Source: Datura wrightii (lineage: Eukaryota > Streptophyta > Magnoliopsida > Solanales > Solanaceae). From it: DNA of 64,000 nt. The position numbers and the translations under genes were made by a program. The notes beneath the pieces were generated by a model. That model saw only the letters and a program-made list of their open reading frames with translations, made no database searches and was not told the origin of the DNA. This document shows positions 36,025 through 46,862 of the stretch, piece by piece. The stretch spans positions 182,221,501 to 182,285,500 of the forward strand of contig JASDFA010000010.1 in NCBI GenBank assembly GCA_035772735.1, written 5' to 3'. Positions within the stretch are counted from its first letter, which is position 1. Each line of letters starts with the position of its first letter.

Positions 36025-38598
36025 TGTTATACCCCGTAAGATTTTCGACACCTAGATGGCTTATTCGCACGGTGGTTAGGCATATTTGGAGGCCATACGT
36101 GCTAGAGAAAGGCCCGGGAAAGGATCAGACGGATAGCCTGTCGAACCATCGCGGAAGGAGCCGAGGCAGAGCCCCTCCGCGATGGCAACGTGTCACGGAG
36201 GTGGAGCCTCCGCGTTGGCTCCGTGACACGTTGGCCCTGTCCAGGCTCAAGTATATAAAGCCCACTTCGGTTTTAATTCATTTAAAACTTATAAAATTTC
36301 CAGAAAACGCAGAGGAACAGAGGAGAACGAAGAGGGTAAACATATAATCGTTCGATTACGCTGCCAAACGTTGTCCAAACTCAAATTAATCTCAGATACC
36401 GAGGTATTTAGCAGAAGAGAGCAACCCTACGGATTTAGTTTCGCGAAATACGGCCGACGAATCATCGAGCTACCGGACTAAGGTAAGTGGAATTGCTCCA
36501 AACTAGTGTCTATGTGTTTCTAGCTGTGAAGTGAGTATTTCTCCCTTCTGGACTTCTGAAAAATAGCGAGTTTTCGACCGTCTTTCGATAAGCCTAAGTT
36601 TAGGCTATAATTATATCGAAAGTGATGTCGTCCTTCAGAATAAAGTTGTATTTAGTACTGATTGATATATATATTAATGCAGTTGGGAGGAATAGCTGAA
36701 ATACTGACCAAGTTACGCCGGTTAGTCGGGAAATCAGAAGTGAAGGTATGTAAAGCTAGTTTCGTCGGCAAGTTAGTAATCTCGGTATAGTAAAGTAATT
36801 TAAAGGCCAGTAGAATGTTCAGAAGTCATGTATTATGTTTGTTACAAATGTTGGTGCGATATTAGAAGCATCATGTTATAATTAGCACGAAACTTGATAG
36901 CACGATATAGATTCTAATACACGTGTTAGGAACTGCACAGCATGCTCAGTATGTGATGTAGTACAGAATGTTAGGATATTACCGTATTCAGTTGAAACCC
37001 AGTAAAATAATGTAATATCTGTAAGGCATCTCAGAAGTAGAATGATAGGTTAAAATGAAGTTTAGGAAGCATGTTAGAGATAGTAAATCATGTTACTATA
37101 GAAACTCAGTATACAACATGGTTTTCAGCAGAAAAACTATATCTTATTCAGTGTTAGACTCAGTACAGTATGGCAGAATATTATATTTATACATATATAC
37201 TATTATCAGTGTCAGCATGTATTAAGTACGTACACATTACCATTACTAGTTCAGCATACAGTAGACACAGATACATTATAATTATTAGCTTCAGCATGTG
37301 ATATATGCAGATAGTATTACTAGTTGAGACCATTGTATTGTCTTGGGGTTGGATTACCTAGCATCCATGACCGCCCCAGGGTTAATAGCTGTATCGACTC
37401 GTCCGCCAGAGGACGAGGATACGTCGCTCTACGGAGTGGCATGCCATCCCACAGGGGACGAAGATGGGATGCCAGTTTTCCCCATATTGTGCCTTGGTCG
37501 GCCCTTATACACCCCTGTCGAGCGGATACGCCCGGGTGTTGATTCAGGAGTCCTCCGGACTCAGGTACAGTTATAGTCAGGGGCTCAGCGAGCCCAAGTG
37601 CATACCTAGGGGACCGGCAGGATGCTTATAGTTATTATAGAAGATGGGATGACCGGGGTAGGGGTATAGATTTTGTGCTGGTTGTACCTCCCGGCTTATG
37701 GGGGCCGGGTAAGGTTTGTGTATGCTATGTTATGTTATGTCATGTTATGCCATGTCACATTAGATACGAGTAGATCGACAGTAGAATGATACATCTCCAG
37801 GTATGACTCCTACTCCTTCCAGTATAGCTAAGAGTAGGCATAATTTACATTATCAGACAATTAATCTATTCCTTCCTATTTCAGTTTCATCAGTTGTATT
37901 GTTGTTTTCAGATATTTCTTTCAGTTATTGCTTTACATACTCAGTACCAGCGGTACTGACACCCGGTGGGGCGCTGCATTACTTGCCTGTAGGTACTCAT
38001 AGACGATGAGGCGATCCCTCGTGATTCCTGTCAGCGATCGAGCATTCAGCTCCTGTTATCCGGAGACTGAATTCCAGAGGTGTATTTCGTTTTCTTTTGT
38101 TGTACAGTACGGGTAGGTCGGGGCCCTGTCCCGATCATTTCAATTTTTATTCCTAGAGGCTTGCAGTCTGTATATATTTCCCTGTGGTCAGTTGAGCCGG
38201 TCATGTGAGGCCGTGCAGTTGTATAGCTGTTAGTACTTCTACTTCTTTTGTGTTGGCCGTGTGGGGCCAAAGCTTGACAGTAGTGGTGACCTTGCCGGTC
38301 ACGTAGCTTTCCAGTATTTCATTGTTGAGTTACAGATAACTAGACAGCATGGTGGCCTCGTCGGCCCGCATAGGTTTCCCTATATTGAATGTGTTCTGGT
38401 TAGCTGATAGTACAGGTACAGGTGGCTATAGGCCAGTTGGCCGGAGGCTGTGTTTACAACCGTTATATAGCCGGTTTGCTTCTTGGAATAGAGTCAGGGC
38501 CAGCCAAAGCACCAGACGTGCTTAGGCTGGACCATTTAGCATTCCAGAGCCTAGCAGGCACCAGGTGCCAGTCATACCCCCCAAGGCGGGGTGTGACA
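36025..38598 (+). mobile_element. Solo LTR, probably of a Ty3/gypsy element, 2574 bp
   Basis: It starts TGTTATACCCCG and ends CGGGGTGTGACA, near-perfect inverted termini with TG...CA. TAAAA at 36020-36024 and again at 38599-38603 is the 5-bp target duplication. No primer-binding site, gag or pol is present, so it is the product of LTR-LTR recombination. The size fits long-LTR chromovirus-type gypsy families, which is an inference. A TATA box (TATATAAA, 36252-36259) marks the U3/R region. It is inserted in the MULE transposase and so is younger than the MULE. Short open frames inside (37324-38009) are not genes. Confidence 0.88.
36146..36259 (+). promoter_or_regulatory. Twin perfect hairpins and TATA box in the solo LTR
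   Basis: CCATCGCGGA (36146-36155) pairs with TCCGCGATGG (36176-36185), a 10-bp stem. Immediately after, CAACGTGTCACGGAG (36186-36200) pairs perfectly with CTCCGTGACACGTTG (36219-36233), a 15-bp stem with an 18-nt loop. TATATAAA follows at 36252-36259. The segment is strikingly GC- and CpG-rich against its surroundings. Confidence 0.7.
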
Positions 38599-39077
38599 TA
38601 AAAGAATGGATTTTGGAGAGAATAGATGACAGTTTTGTGATGACTATAAAAAATTTGTTGAATATGCAAATGCTTTAATAGAGAGTAATGTCGGAGTGAT
38701 ATTAACCTTAAGGTTTCACTAGTTGAAGGAAAAAGAGAATTTTTGAGAATGTACATATGTTTTGATGCACTAAAAAAGGGGCTTAAGTATGGTTTAAGAC
38801 CTTTTATTGGCTCAGATGGGACCTTTTCAAAAAGTAAAGCCAAAGATCAGCTCTAATGTGTTGTGGGTCAAGATTCAATGAACCACATTTATCCTATTGC
38901 TCGGGCTATTATGGATAGAGAATGTAAAGTTACTTGGCTTTAATTTTTGAAGTTGCTTCAGAAGTCTTTAAACCTCAACAACGGAGAAGGGATCACATTA
39001 ATATCAAATATGCAAAAGGTAAATTGTCACTATACTTTCAGTTCACTATTTTCTTTTCTTTAGCATTGACATAGCAG

Positions 39078-39982
39078 TAGGGGTGGGCAAAAAAACCGAA
39101 AACCGAAAAACCGAACCGAACCGAATTAATTCGGTTTTTCAATTTCGATTTTTTCGGTTTTTCGGTTCGGTTTCGATTTTTTTTTTAAATTTCGATTTTT
39201 CGGTTCGATTTTCGGTTTTCATATTTCGGTTTTTCGATTTTTTGGTTTAACCGAAATTTTACTTTTTATTTTATTTTAAAATTATAACTTAATTTCAAAA
39301 AAATAAAAATACTACACCCAACTCAAATCTCAAAGCACATTTATATTTAGAGAATTATTTATATAATTGATACAATTTCTTAAGTTTTTTTTTACAAATA
39401 ACAAGTTTTATAATAGTTTTAGCATGTTAAGAAAATTCTTACTATTATTAATATGCTTTGAAAGAAAAATGAAATATATAATATTTATTTAACAAGAAAT
39501 TAGGGACCATAGATTATTAAAATCTTAAAAGACCCTTAACTTTTTATTGGTTTTGTTATAAGGATATTAAGTATATGAGAAAATTTATTATCAAAAATTC
39601 AAATATTATGTATGTACTACTAAATGTAAATCAATTGATCCCACTATTGTCTTTATTTAAAAAGTTAAAATTAAGCTTAGTTAAATTAAACTTTAGAATT
39701 CAAACTTAAAATAATTTATTTTGAATTTAGAAAGATAAAACAACTCATTTTTAATTTAAAAAGTAGCTCATTTTGTAAGTTAAAAAATAGCCCATTAATT
39801 AGGCCCATAACCAAAAAAACCGAATTAGAAAAACCGAAAAAACCGAACTGAATTTGGAAAAAAACCGAACCGAACCGAATTATTTAGTTCGGTGTTTGGT
39901 ACACTACATGAAAAATTGAAAATCAAAAAAACCGAACTGAAATTTAAAAAAACCGAACCGAAAAACCGAATGCCCACCCCTA
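39078..39982. mobile_element. hAT-type non-autonomous element, 905 bp
   Basis: Perfect terminal inverted repeats TAGGGGTGGGCA / TGCCCACCCCTA are flanked by the 8-bp duplication CATAGCAG (39070-39077 and 39983-39990), the hAT signature. Behind each end lies an array of AACCGAA / TTCGGTT units (39098-39250 and 39808-39970). The middle is AT-rich without a transposase. It is inserted between decayed transposase segments of the MULE. Confidence 0.9.
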
Positions 39983-40849
39983 CATAGCAGTCACTGTTTT
40001 CTGAGAGGAGAATTCATTCAGTTCACTGTTTGTTGAGAACTAATTCAGTTCACAGTACATTTTCTAGTCAATTGTTCTTATATGTTAACTTATTAACTTA
40101 ATTTTTGATTGACAAAGAGGGACTGATTGAAGCAGTCAAAACTGTTCTACCTGATGCCATGCATAGGTTTTGTATGAGACACATAGAGGCAAATTGGAGA
40201 AAAAAGAAAGAAAAAACTTTGATCTTTCATCAACTCTCTCTCTGTCTCTCCATCTAAAAGACTTGAAATTCATAGCCTAAAATTAGGGACCTGATAAAAC
40301 AATTTTAATTTAAGACGATACACTCAAATTAATCAATCAAATTAGAATATGAACACAAAACTCATTGTGAGGACAAAATCAAAATCTTCTTCACGAATTG
40401 CAATCTGACCAAGAGGTATGCATTTGCAGCAAAATACCATCTTTGCATCACACTTCAGCATTCAACATTGGATCATTTTCGTTCATACACAATTTATTCA
40501 ACTTTGTGTTTGTCATTTATAACTTTAATAAAATGAAATTTTTAACTCAGAATCTTTTCACAAATTTATACTACTGAGATTACACATCTGGTGTCATTCT
40601 AGCAGTAGGTAGAAAAGAAAGTGATGAAAAAAAAGAAAATAAATGACTATAACTATTTTTAAATTAACAGTTTCTTGGTGCAAATTTCTTCAATCATCAG
40701 TGTCTACATGGTCAGTTGAATCTGAGGACCTAAGAGTATATCTTGTATCATATTGTAGTTAGTCATATTTTATAATTATTAACTTTTCCATTTTAGAGAA
40801 GCCACTCATTCGAAATATAGTAATTATACTGTTATTACAGTTAACTTTA

Positions 40850-41425
40850 TATTATTATCACATATGAAGTGATTATTTAAACTAAGCCAATAGAAACTCT
40901 AATTCACAAATAAACTATCCTTAATCTAAAATACAAATCCCTAACAAGTAAAGACAACAACTAAGTAAATTGGGGGAAGACATCTTATCATAAAAATGAA
41001 ATTTTTACCTCAGAAACCCTAACAAGTAAAATCATTAACGAAAGAAGAGCTTTTAAAATAGAAGAGGGTTTTATACTGTTACAGTGTTTAGAAGGAAGCC
41101 CTTCTCTTCTTTCTTAAATCTCCATTAACGAACCTCTCCTCTCTCTCAAATTCTGAAGAACTCTCTCAAAGTGTCAAACAGTGGAGAAACCGTACGAGGG
41201 ATATTTGTTTGGATCGTGTTATTATGTTAAGCGGGTCGGGGTGGATGGGTTAGATTAGGATACGAGTTTTATTTTAAAAAAGAATTATTTATATTGATTT
41301 GATTTTTCTATTAAATGAAGGGTATACATGAAAACTTAAATAACAATGGGGTTAACCCAATAATATGACGAATAATAAATTTAGCCAATTTCTAAAAATA
41401 AAAAAGATAAATATAACCCTTTTCC
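40850..41425. repeat. Right terminal inverted repeat of the MULE
   Basis: Inverted partner of the left repeat, ending at CCCTTTTCCC (41416-41425). It carries the mirrored AGAAACCCTAACAAGTAAAATC and GAAGAGGGTTTTATA segments. Confidence 0.75.
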
Positions 41426-41515
41426 CGTATTTTAATTACTAGAAAAAACACTTTGATCCCTTTAATTAATTAATTAATTAATTAGATTCTATTGGTATTG
41501 GTCCTTTTCAAGTTA

Positions 41516-41764
41516 GGGTGTGTTTGGCATGGAGGGTAACATTATTCAGAAAATATTTTCTAATTTTCATATTCAGTTAGTAAAAATAGTTTACCTTCCC
41601 AACTTTCAACCCCAACTCCCATCCACTGCAACCTCACACTTTTAACCCCCACCCCCTGTACTCACATATACATATTTTCTATTTATATGATTAAAAAAAT
41701 TACTTTTTCAAATAAAGAAAAAAATTTGAGAAAATATTTTATTTTCTTTCTATCGAACACGCCC
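41516..41764. mobile_element. Tourist-like MITE, 249 bp
   Basis: The ends are GGGTGTGTTTGG and, as complement, GGGCGTGTTCGA. TTA precedes the left end and TTTA follows the right end, consistent with the TTA duplication of PIF/Harbinger-type MITEs, though an extra T makes the right junction ambiguous. No ORF. A TTAA microsatellite (41460-41484) lies just to the left. Confidence 0.65.
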
Positions 41765-42905
41765 TTTAGATTTGACATATTTTCTTTAGAGGTGTTTTTA
41801 TTCTACTTGCAACAATTTAATAAAACGACGTGCTACTATTCTAAGATATTTTAATTTGATGCGACATGTTGTTAACTACCTATTCTATCTACTTTAGATA
41901 CTATTTTACCACGTCTAAATTATAGTTCTTATATTTATTCAAATACTTCATCCTCAAATAAAAATATTTTAAAAGTTAAATCCTAGCTTAATTAGAGTTA
42001 TAATACTGAATGGACTTAATTAGACTTTTAGAGTCTATGGAGCCTAACGGACTAAAAGGAGGCTAACAAGAGGGCTACCTTTTCCGTCCATTAATTAGTT
42101 GTAAATGAAAAATTATATTTTTACGGTCTGATCTTTAATTTTTCTTTTTAAATAAGTTAATTTTTAATTTTTATCTTAACAATTGAACATCAAAGCATAA
42201 TTTATGAGATATTATAATATAAAAATATAAATTTATGTCTCGCGAAAAAATTATTTATCTTGAAAAATAAAAATTAAATACCGACAAAAACTAAGAGCAA
42301 AACTGCCGATGACCCATTGTAAATATGTGTGTAAATAAAGATTAAAGTTGATTGATAATATAAAATGATGAGTTTACATGATAATAATATTAATTAGTTC
42401 CACAAAATTTGTGTTCTTCTCTTGTGGAGAAGTATTTACAGACAAATCGGGGGAAAGAATACATAATTGCCTAAATCGTGAGATTAGTTCTTTATAATAT
42501 TATATTATATTGCTCACTTTATCTCGATTTATGTGCTTTTTTTTTTTTAGTTTCAAAAGAAAATGATATTTTTTTATAATTGAAAACAACTAATTAACTT
42601 TAAAACTTTTTTTAACCATTGATGAAATAATTTATAATCATATAAATATCTAAAATTTATTTTAAATCATAATTTTCAAAAATCTTAATTTTTTTTCAAA
42701 AAAACTTTACGTCAAGTCAAATTGTGTAAAAAAAAAATTGAAACTAAGGGAGTATGTAATATGAGTAGAAGCACACCAAACGACCTCTTATTTGAGTCGA
42801 AGCAATTGGCATTATGCAGGTCATGGTGGTCAACTCTTCTATCTCCTTATATTAGTTCTCAATTATCCTATCAACAAAGAGAATTATTGGAACAAAAATC
42901 TAATA

Positions 42906-43292
42906 ATGGCTTCGGACCAAAATAGCTTCAACAAAAGTATAAGTCATGCGAAGCCCACAACAATATTCAGTCAGGCCCGCCGCAAAATATCATTCGGCCG
43001 GCGGAAGAAGCTGCCAACGGTGTTGCTCGGAGGTATTAGAGGGAAGAAGCAGCGGCGGAGATTCTCACTGGTGAGGATTTTCCGACGTGTCCGATTGAAG
43101 TGGCTGAAATTGCAGTACTTGCGTATGCTGAAGAAAATAAAAGAATATTATTGGTCGTCGGTAAACAACATATTGGAAGGGCACCAAGCAATTGATGCAT
43201 TCGAGCGACGACTCTTATTTGAAACTTCTTTTCTTATTCCTGTGATGGGCCTTTCTTTTCCTACTTTTCCGAATCATCATCGTACTAATTGA
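42906..43292 (+). CDS. Small basic plant protein of unknown function (128 aa), single exon
   Basis: The open frame extends upstream to 42792, but the ATG at 42906 gives MASDQNSFNK and fits best. The protein has a strongly basic N-terminal half (ARRKISFGRRKKLPTVLLGG, then a KKQRRRFSLVRIFRRVRLKW tract) that could be a nuclear or membrane-surface signal. A helical middle follows (LKLQYLRMLKKIKEYY), then an EGHQAIDAFERRLLFETSF segment and the C-terminal block PVMGLSFPTFP. I recall similar short intronless proteins across dicots with the LPTVLLGG and FETSF-PVMGLSF blocks but know of no assigned role. No signal peptide is seen. Upstream TTATATTAGT (about 42849) could act as TATA. The base composition is richer in G+C than its AT-rich surroundings, which supports real coding. 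Confidence 0.8.
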   Translation: MASDQNSFNKSISHAKPTTIFSQARRKISFGRRKKLPTVLLGGIRGKKQRRRFSLVRIFRRVRLKWLKLQYLRMLKKIKEYYWSSVNNILEGHQAIDAFERRLLFETSFLIPVMGLSFPTFPNHHRTN

Positions 43293-44550
43293 AAGTTAAG
43301 CTCAAAAGTAAATTTTATCCATCTTATTTGTGATTTTCGTTGAAATTAAAATGTCTGATTTGGTTTGTTTAATAATTTATAAATAAATTATACATAATCT
43401 TAATTTTATGTATTATTTTTTGTAGTGCCAATTGATGAATTATTTGCAATTTTTATGAGATCATGCATGCATATACTTGAACTATTTTTGCTTTTAGTTA
43501 TTCGACCCAAGCACTATCAACATCAAGGAAGGCCAAAGTGCCACATTGTTGTTTTGGCGTGAGAGAGTTAAAAAGGTTAAAACTAAATATTAACATAAGG
43601 CAAAGAAATTTTGGCTACAAATTTTAGATGAAATGTCTGGATTTCAACTGCAAATATTGCAATTTATCAGGATTTTGCTCTCGATTATGACAAAATGTTA
43701 TTATTCTAATAATCAACATAATTTATTATTCAAACAAGTCTTATTCAATATTAAATAAAAAATTCTTATAACTCTACCATAATTATTTTACTCCTAATTT
43801 TAACAAAAAGGTTATTTTTGCACTATTTTTAAGAATAGATCTTGTACAAATCACCCAGGTTGAAGATGAACCCCAATAAATTGAAATTACTATATTTTTA
43901 GGATAACGTACACAATTAAGAAAATGTAGTAGTACTTTGAAAAACTTAATAAAATGAAAAAGAATCTTGTGTCAGCTGCAAGTACTATTATATACTCATA
44001 TAGTAGCAATTATAATGGGGTGTTTATCAGCACTTTCGTCACAGTCGATTGTGTTAAAATTGATGATCTCGAATATTTATCCCTAGAACTACAAGACAAA
44101 TATTAATCACATCAGATTATATTATAAGATTTTAATTAGTATCTCAATATTTGTTTTAATATCTAACCAATAAAGATGAGCACCAAACGACATATGCTCA
44201 AGGTCACAATTCCGACCTTTTTCTGTTTAGCTTCTTCTTGAAGAAAACTACAGTAATCTACATTTTGGTGTCTTTTTGTTCAAGTTTAGGGGTATGGATC
44301 GGAGCAAGTTGAGTTGGATCGGAGCAAGTTGGTGTCTTTCACCGTAATTTATTTGTATGTCTTTTAAATATTTTAACACTGAATACTATTTTTTATGTAG
44401 TTTTAAAGAATATAAATTACTTTTTTAATAGATCACGGATATTATCTATTATTCCTTGGACCTTTTGTATCATAGTATTTTTATTTCAGATGATGTTTTG
44501 ACATGCTTTTTTCCATTTGTTAATTTGCTTGTTTGGATTGATTTGATTTG
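43293..44550. other. 3' flank and AT-rich spacer
   Basis: No gene, RNA or defined repeat was recognised. A short direct repeat (GGATCGGAGCAAGTTG twice, near 44297-44331) is visible. Confidence 0.4.
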
Positions 44551-44554
44551 TTTA

Positions 44555-44690
44555 TCCTTGAAACGAGGGTCTATCGGAAACAACCTCTCTGCCCCTGATG
44601 TGGAGGTAAGGTCTACATACACTCTACCCTCCGCAGACCCCACTTTGTGGGATTATATCGGGTAAGTTGTTGTTTGTTATAATTTATTTA
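44555..44690 (+). repeat. SINE 3' part (tobacco TS/Solanaceae type)
   Basis: The segment CGAGGGTCTATCGGAAACAA, then CCTCTCTGCCCC, AGGTAAGGTCTACATACACT, CTACCCTCCGCAGACCCCAC and TTTGTGGGATTATATCGGGT, ends in a TTGTTGTTTG tail. This matches the well-known Solanaceae SINE 3' region with its terminal TTG repeats. The tRNA-derived 5' part is not evident. Confidence 0.75.
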
Positions 44691-45983
44691 AGTACCTAAT
44701 AAAAAAATTCTTTTATTATGACTATATATAATATATTAAATAGAAAAAGTATCTTCTTAAAAATATAAAGAATTAACACAAATAACCGATATAAACTTAA
44801 AATAACCGATATACATACATATATATGTAATTCATGTATAATATATATATAATTATGTATACTTTATATATGTCGATTAGAAAAGTTAAACAATAAATTT
44901 TAACTGACTATTTATATAAATTAATATCAATTCAAATTTTAAATAGCTTAAATTAAATAAATCAAATTAATTAAGTTATAATAAAATAAATGAATCCTTA
45001 ACCCGATCAAATCCAAACGAATTTTTTACCATCCATGTTCAAATCCATTCGAACTTTGGTCCATGACTGATGATGGGCTTCATATATCACATTCTGCAAG
45101 GTGCACCTGATTTTAGGCTTGGACCTGGTCTCGGAACCCACAGCTCAATTTTGAGGCGGATTTGTGCAAATGTTCCATTATGAGGTCCCTATTTAAATTT
45201 GAGAAACTTTCAGAAATGGAAAATAATTTGAAAGAAAATAGATTAAAGTAGCAATATTTATTTATTTATATAAAATAATAATATTTTATGTGTCGTGTGT
45301 TGTATTTAACATAGGTAAAACATAACAAAATACAAATATAAAATCTGAAATGTGAGTGATTTTAGGTATTATGTTTCAAATAAAAATTCAGGTACTATAA
45401 ATCACTCAAGTGATAATTATTCCGTTCCATTAATAATAAGATTCTAATAAAGGACAGAATTCTTATTTTTCATAACAACTTGTGAAATAAAAATAAATAA
45501 ATAAATACAATTTAGGTGAACTCCAGAAAATTAGGTGGTCTCTATCGTTCATCCTGTGCAGGTTTGTATTCAAATTTTTTTTATGTATAAATTTTCTCTA
45601 ATATGTTGATTATTTAAATACATACTATATTGATTTTTTCAAATTGTATCAAAAGGGAATATGATTATTTATGAATTTTTTTTCTTTCTTTTTTTCTTTG
45701 TTAATAGATATAAATCGCAAACATACCATCAGTAATAAAATGTATTTCTATCAATATAAATTGTATCTACTTATAAGTACATAACTATTCGGAATAAAAA
45801 ACATATATATGTATTAATATGTACTATTACTAAGATGTATTTCTTTTAAATTTAATAGTTCCCACTAATAAATACATAACCATCAAATACAACACAACTA
45901 TATGGATTTGAAATCTATCTGTATATGTAAAATACATACAAGATTATGTATTTGAATGTATGAAAATAGAACTAATATATATT

Positions 45984-46597
45984 ACTGATAAAATAATATT
46001 TTGCGAAAGATAAATACATAAACATTCCAACAAATACATATCTAAAATATTTAAATGTATATGTATAACATAATAGCATTATCATGATGTAATGTATGAC
46101 TTCGTTTTATTCCATAAATACAAGTAAATACATTCATATGTTTTATGAATATATGTGGGACATGACTATGTATGAAAGTGACTTTTATAAATAAAAATTA
46201 TTAATACACAGACAAAAAAAAAGTTTAAATAAAAAACATAACCTGGTTGTCTATTTGTTGAACAGATTGTTTGCCGTTTTTACTTGTATTACTGATAAAA
46301 TAATATTTTGCAAAAGATAAATACATAAACATTCCAACAAATACATATCTAAAATATTTAAACGTATATGTATAACATAATAGCATTATCATAATGTAAT
46401 GTATGACTTCGTTTTATTCCATAAATACAAGTAAATACATTCATATGTTTTATGAATATATGTGGGACATGACTATGTATGAAAGTGACTTTTATAAATA
46501 AAAATTATTAATACACAGACAAAAAAAAAGTTTAAATAAAAAACATAACCTGGTTGTCTATTTGTTGAACTGATTGTTTGCCGTTTTTACTTGTATT
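45984..46597. repeat. Tandem duplication, two 307-bp units
   Basis: Unit 1 (45984-46290) and unit 2 (46291-46597) both begin ACTGATAAAATAATATTTTG and end CCGTTTTTACTTGTATT. They differ at only a handful of positions, so the duplication is recent. The sequence is AT-rich and non-coding, and abuts the ORF at 46629-46862. Confidence 0.9.
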
Positions 46598-46628
46598 ATT
46601 TGCCTTTGGCTTTTTTGGGGTTCCTTCC

Positions 46629-46862
46629 TTAAATTTTCTCTTCTTTTTTTTCCACAATTTCTTCCACAAGCATCTCTTTTCTCTTCAAGCTTGTTGAACC
46701 TTGTTCTTTTTCAATACCCATGGGACTAGATAGAGCAAGTGCGGTTGAAATTTCACCATGAAATTGTGTGATTAGTAGATCAAAAGATGGTGCATGTCCA
46801 TTAAAATCAACAATTGAAGATATACCTCTTGTTAATCTCTTGGGTGTTGTATTTTCAGCCAT
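46629..46862 (-). CDS. Short hypothetical ORF (77 aa), possibly a repeat-family gene fragment
   Basis: Starts at ATG (46860-46862) with MAENTTPKRLTRGISSIVDF and ends in a Lys/Glu-rich tail (EEIVEKKEEKI). No domain is recognised. The composition is coding-like and the start is a true ATG in an AT-rich desert. The ORF lies next to the 307-bp tandem duplication, which suggests a fragment carried in a transposon, perhaps an N-terminal piece of a larger repetitive gene. It could also be chance. Confidence 0.3.
   Translation of the reverse strand: MAENTTPKRLTRGISSIVDFNGHAPSFDLLITQFHGEISTALALSSPMGIEKEQGSTSLKRKEMLVEEIVEKKEEKI

Larger units (their letters stand above)
35136..40225 (+). pseudogene. 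MuDR-type transposase, decayed and interrupted
   Basis: It begins after a TTTCAG acceptor with MMPIDLIFRYGGE, then a TGG-to-TGA stop (near 35176). The frame continues with REP-like and WKGSDFDLLSF segments. The longest open piece (about 35355-35750) ends in the MULE N-terminal motif MTFKDIDEARRFISLHALAN. The next piece (about 35910-36024), with KYKIKDMRVDLK, is cut by the solo LTR and resumes at 38604. The DDE-domain region near 38740-38960 is in broken frames (GTFSKSKAKDQL-like, then MNHIYPIARAIMDREC-like). After the hAT element, LIEAVKTVLPDAMHRFCMRH at about 40125-40190 is the last recognisable part. It is non-functional. Confidence 0.75.
30598..41425. mobile_element. Mutator-like element (long-TIR MULE) with nested insertions, 10.8 kb
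   Basis: The two ends are inverted repeats of roughly 575-590 bp (about 30598-31190 and 40850-41425), diverged but alignable throughout, including AAATTTATCCTTCGTCATA, ACCCTTCATTTAATAGAAAA and the TAGGGTTTCTGA block. Outside the ends, ATATTTTAA (30589-30597) and GTATTTTAA (41426-41434) match at 8 of 9, the 9-bp target duplication of Mutator elements. Inside is a decayed MuDR-type transposase. Without the two nested insertions (2574 bp plus TSD; 905 bp plus TSD) the element would be about 7.3 kb. The stretch 31200-35130 is AT-rich and holds no other gene I could identify. Confidence 0.85.

Noticed and set aside
37324..38009. Several ORFs in the solo LTR
   Set aside because: They lie within LTR sequence bounded by TG...CA and TAAAA duplications and have no domain.
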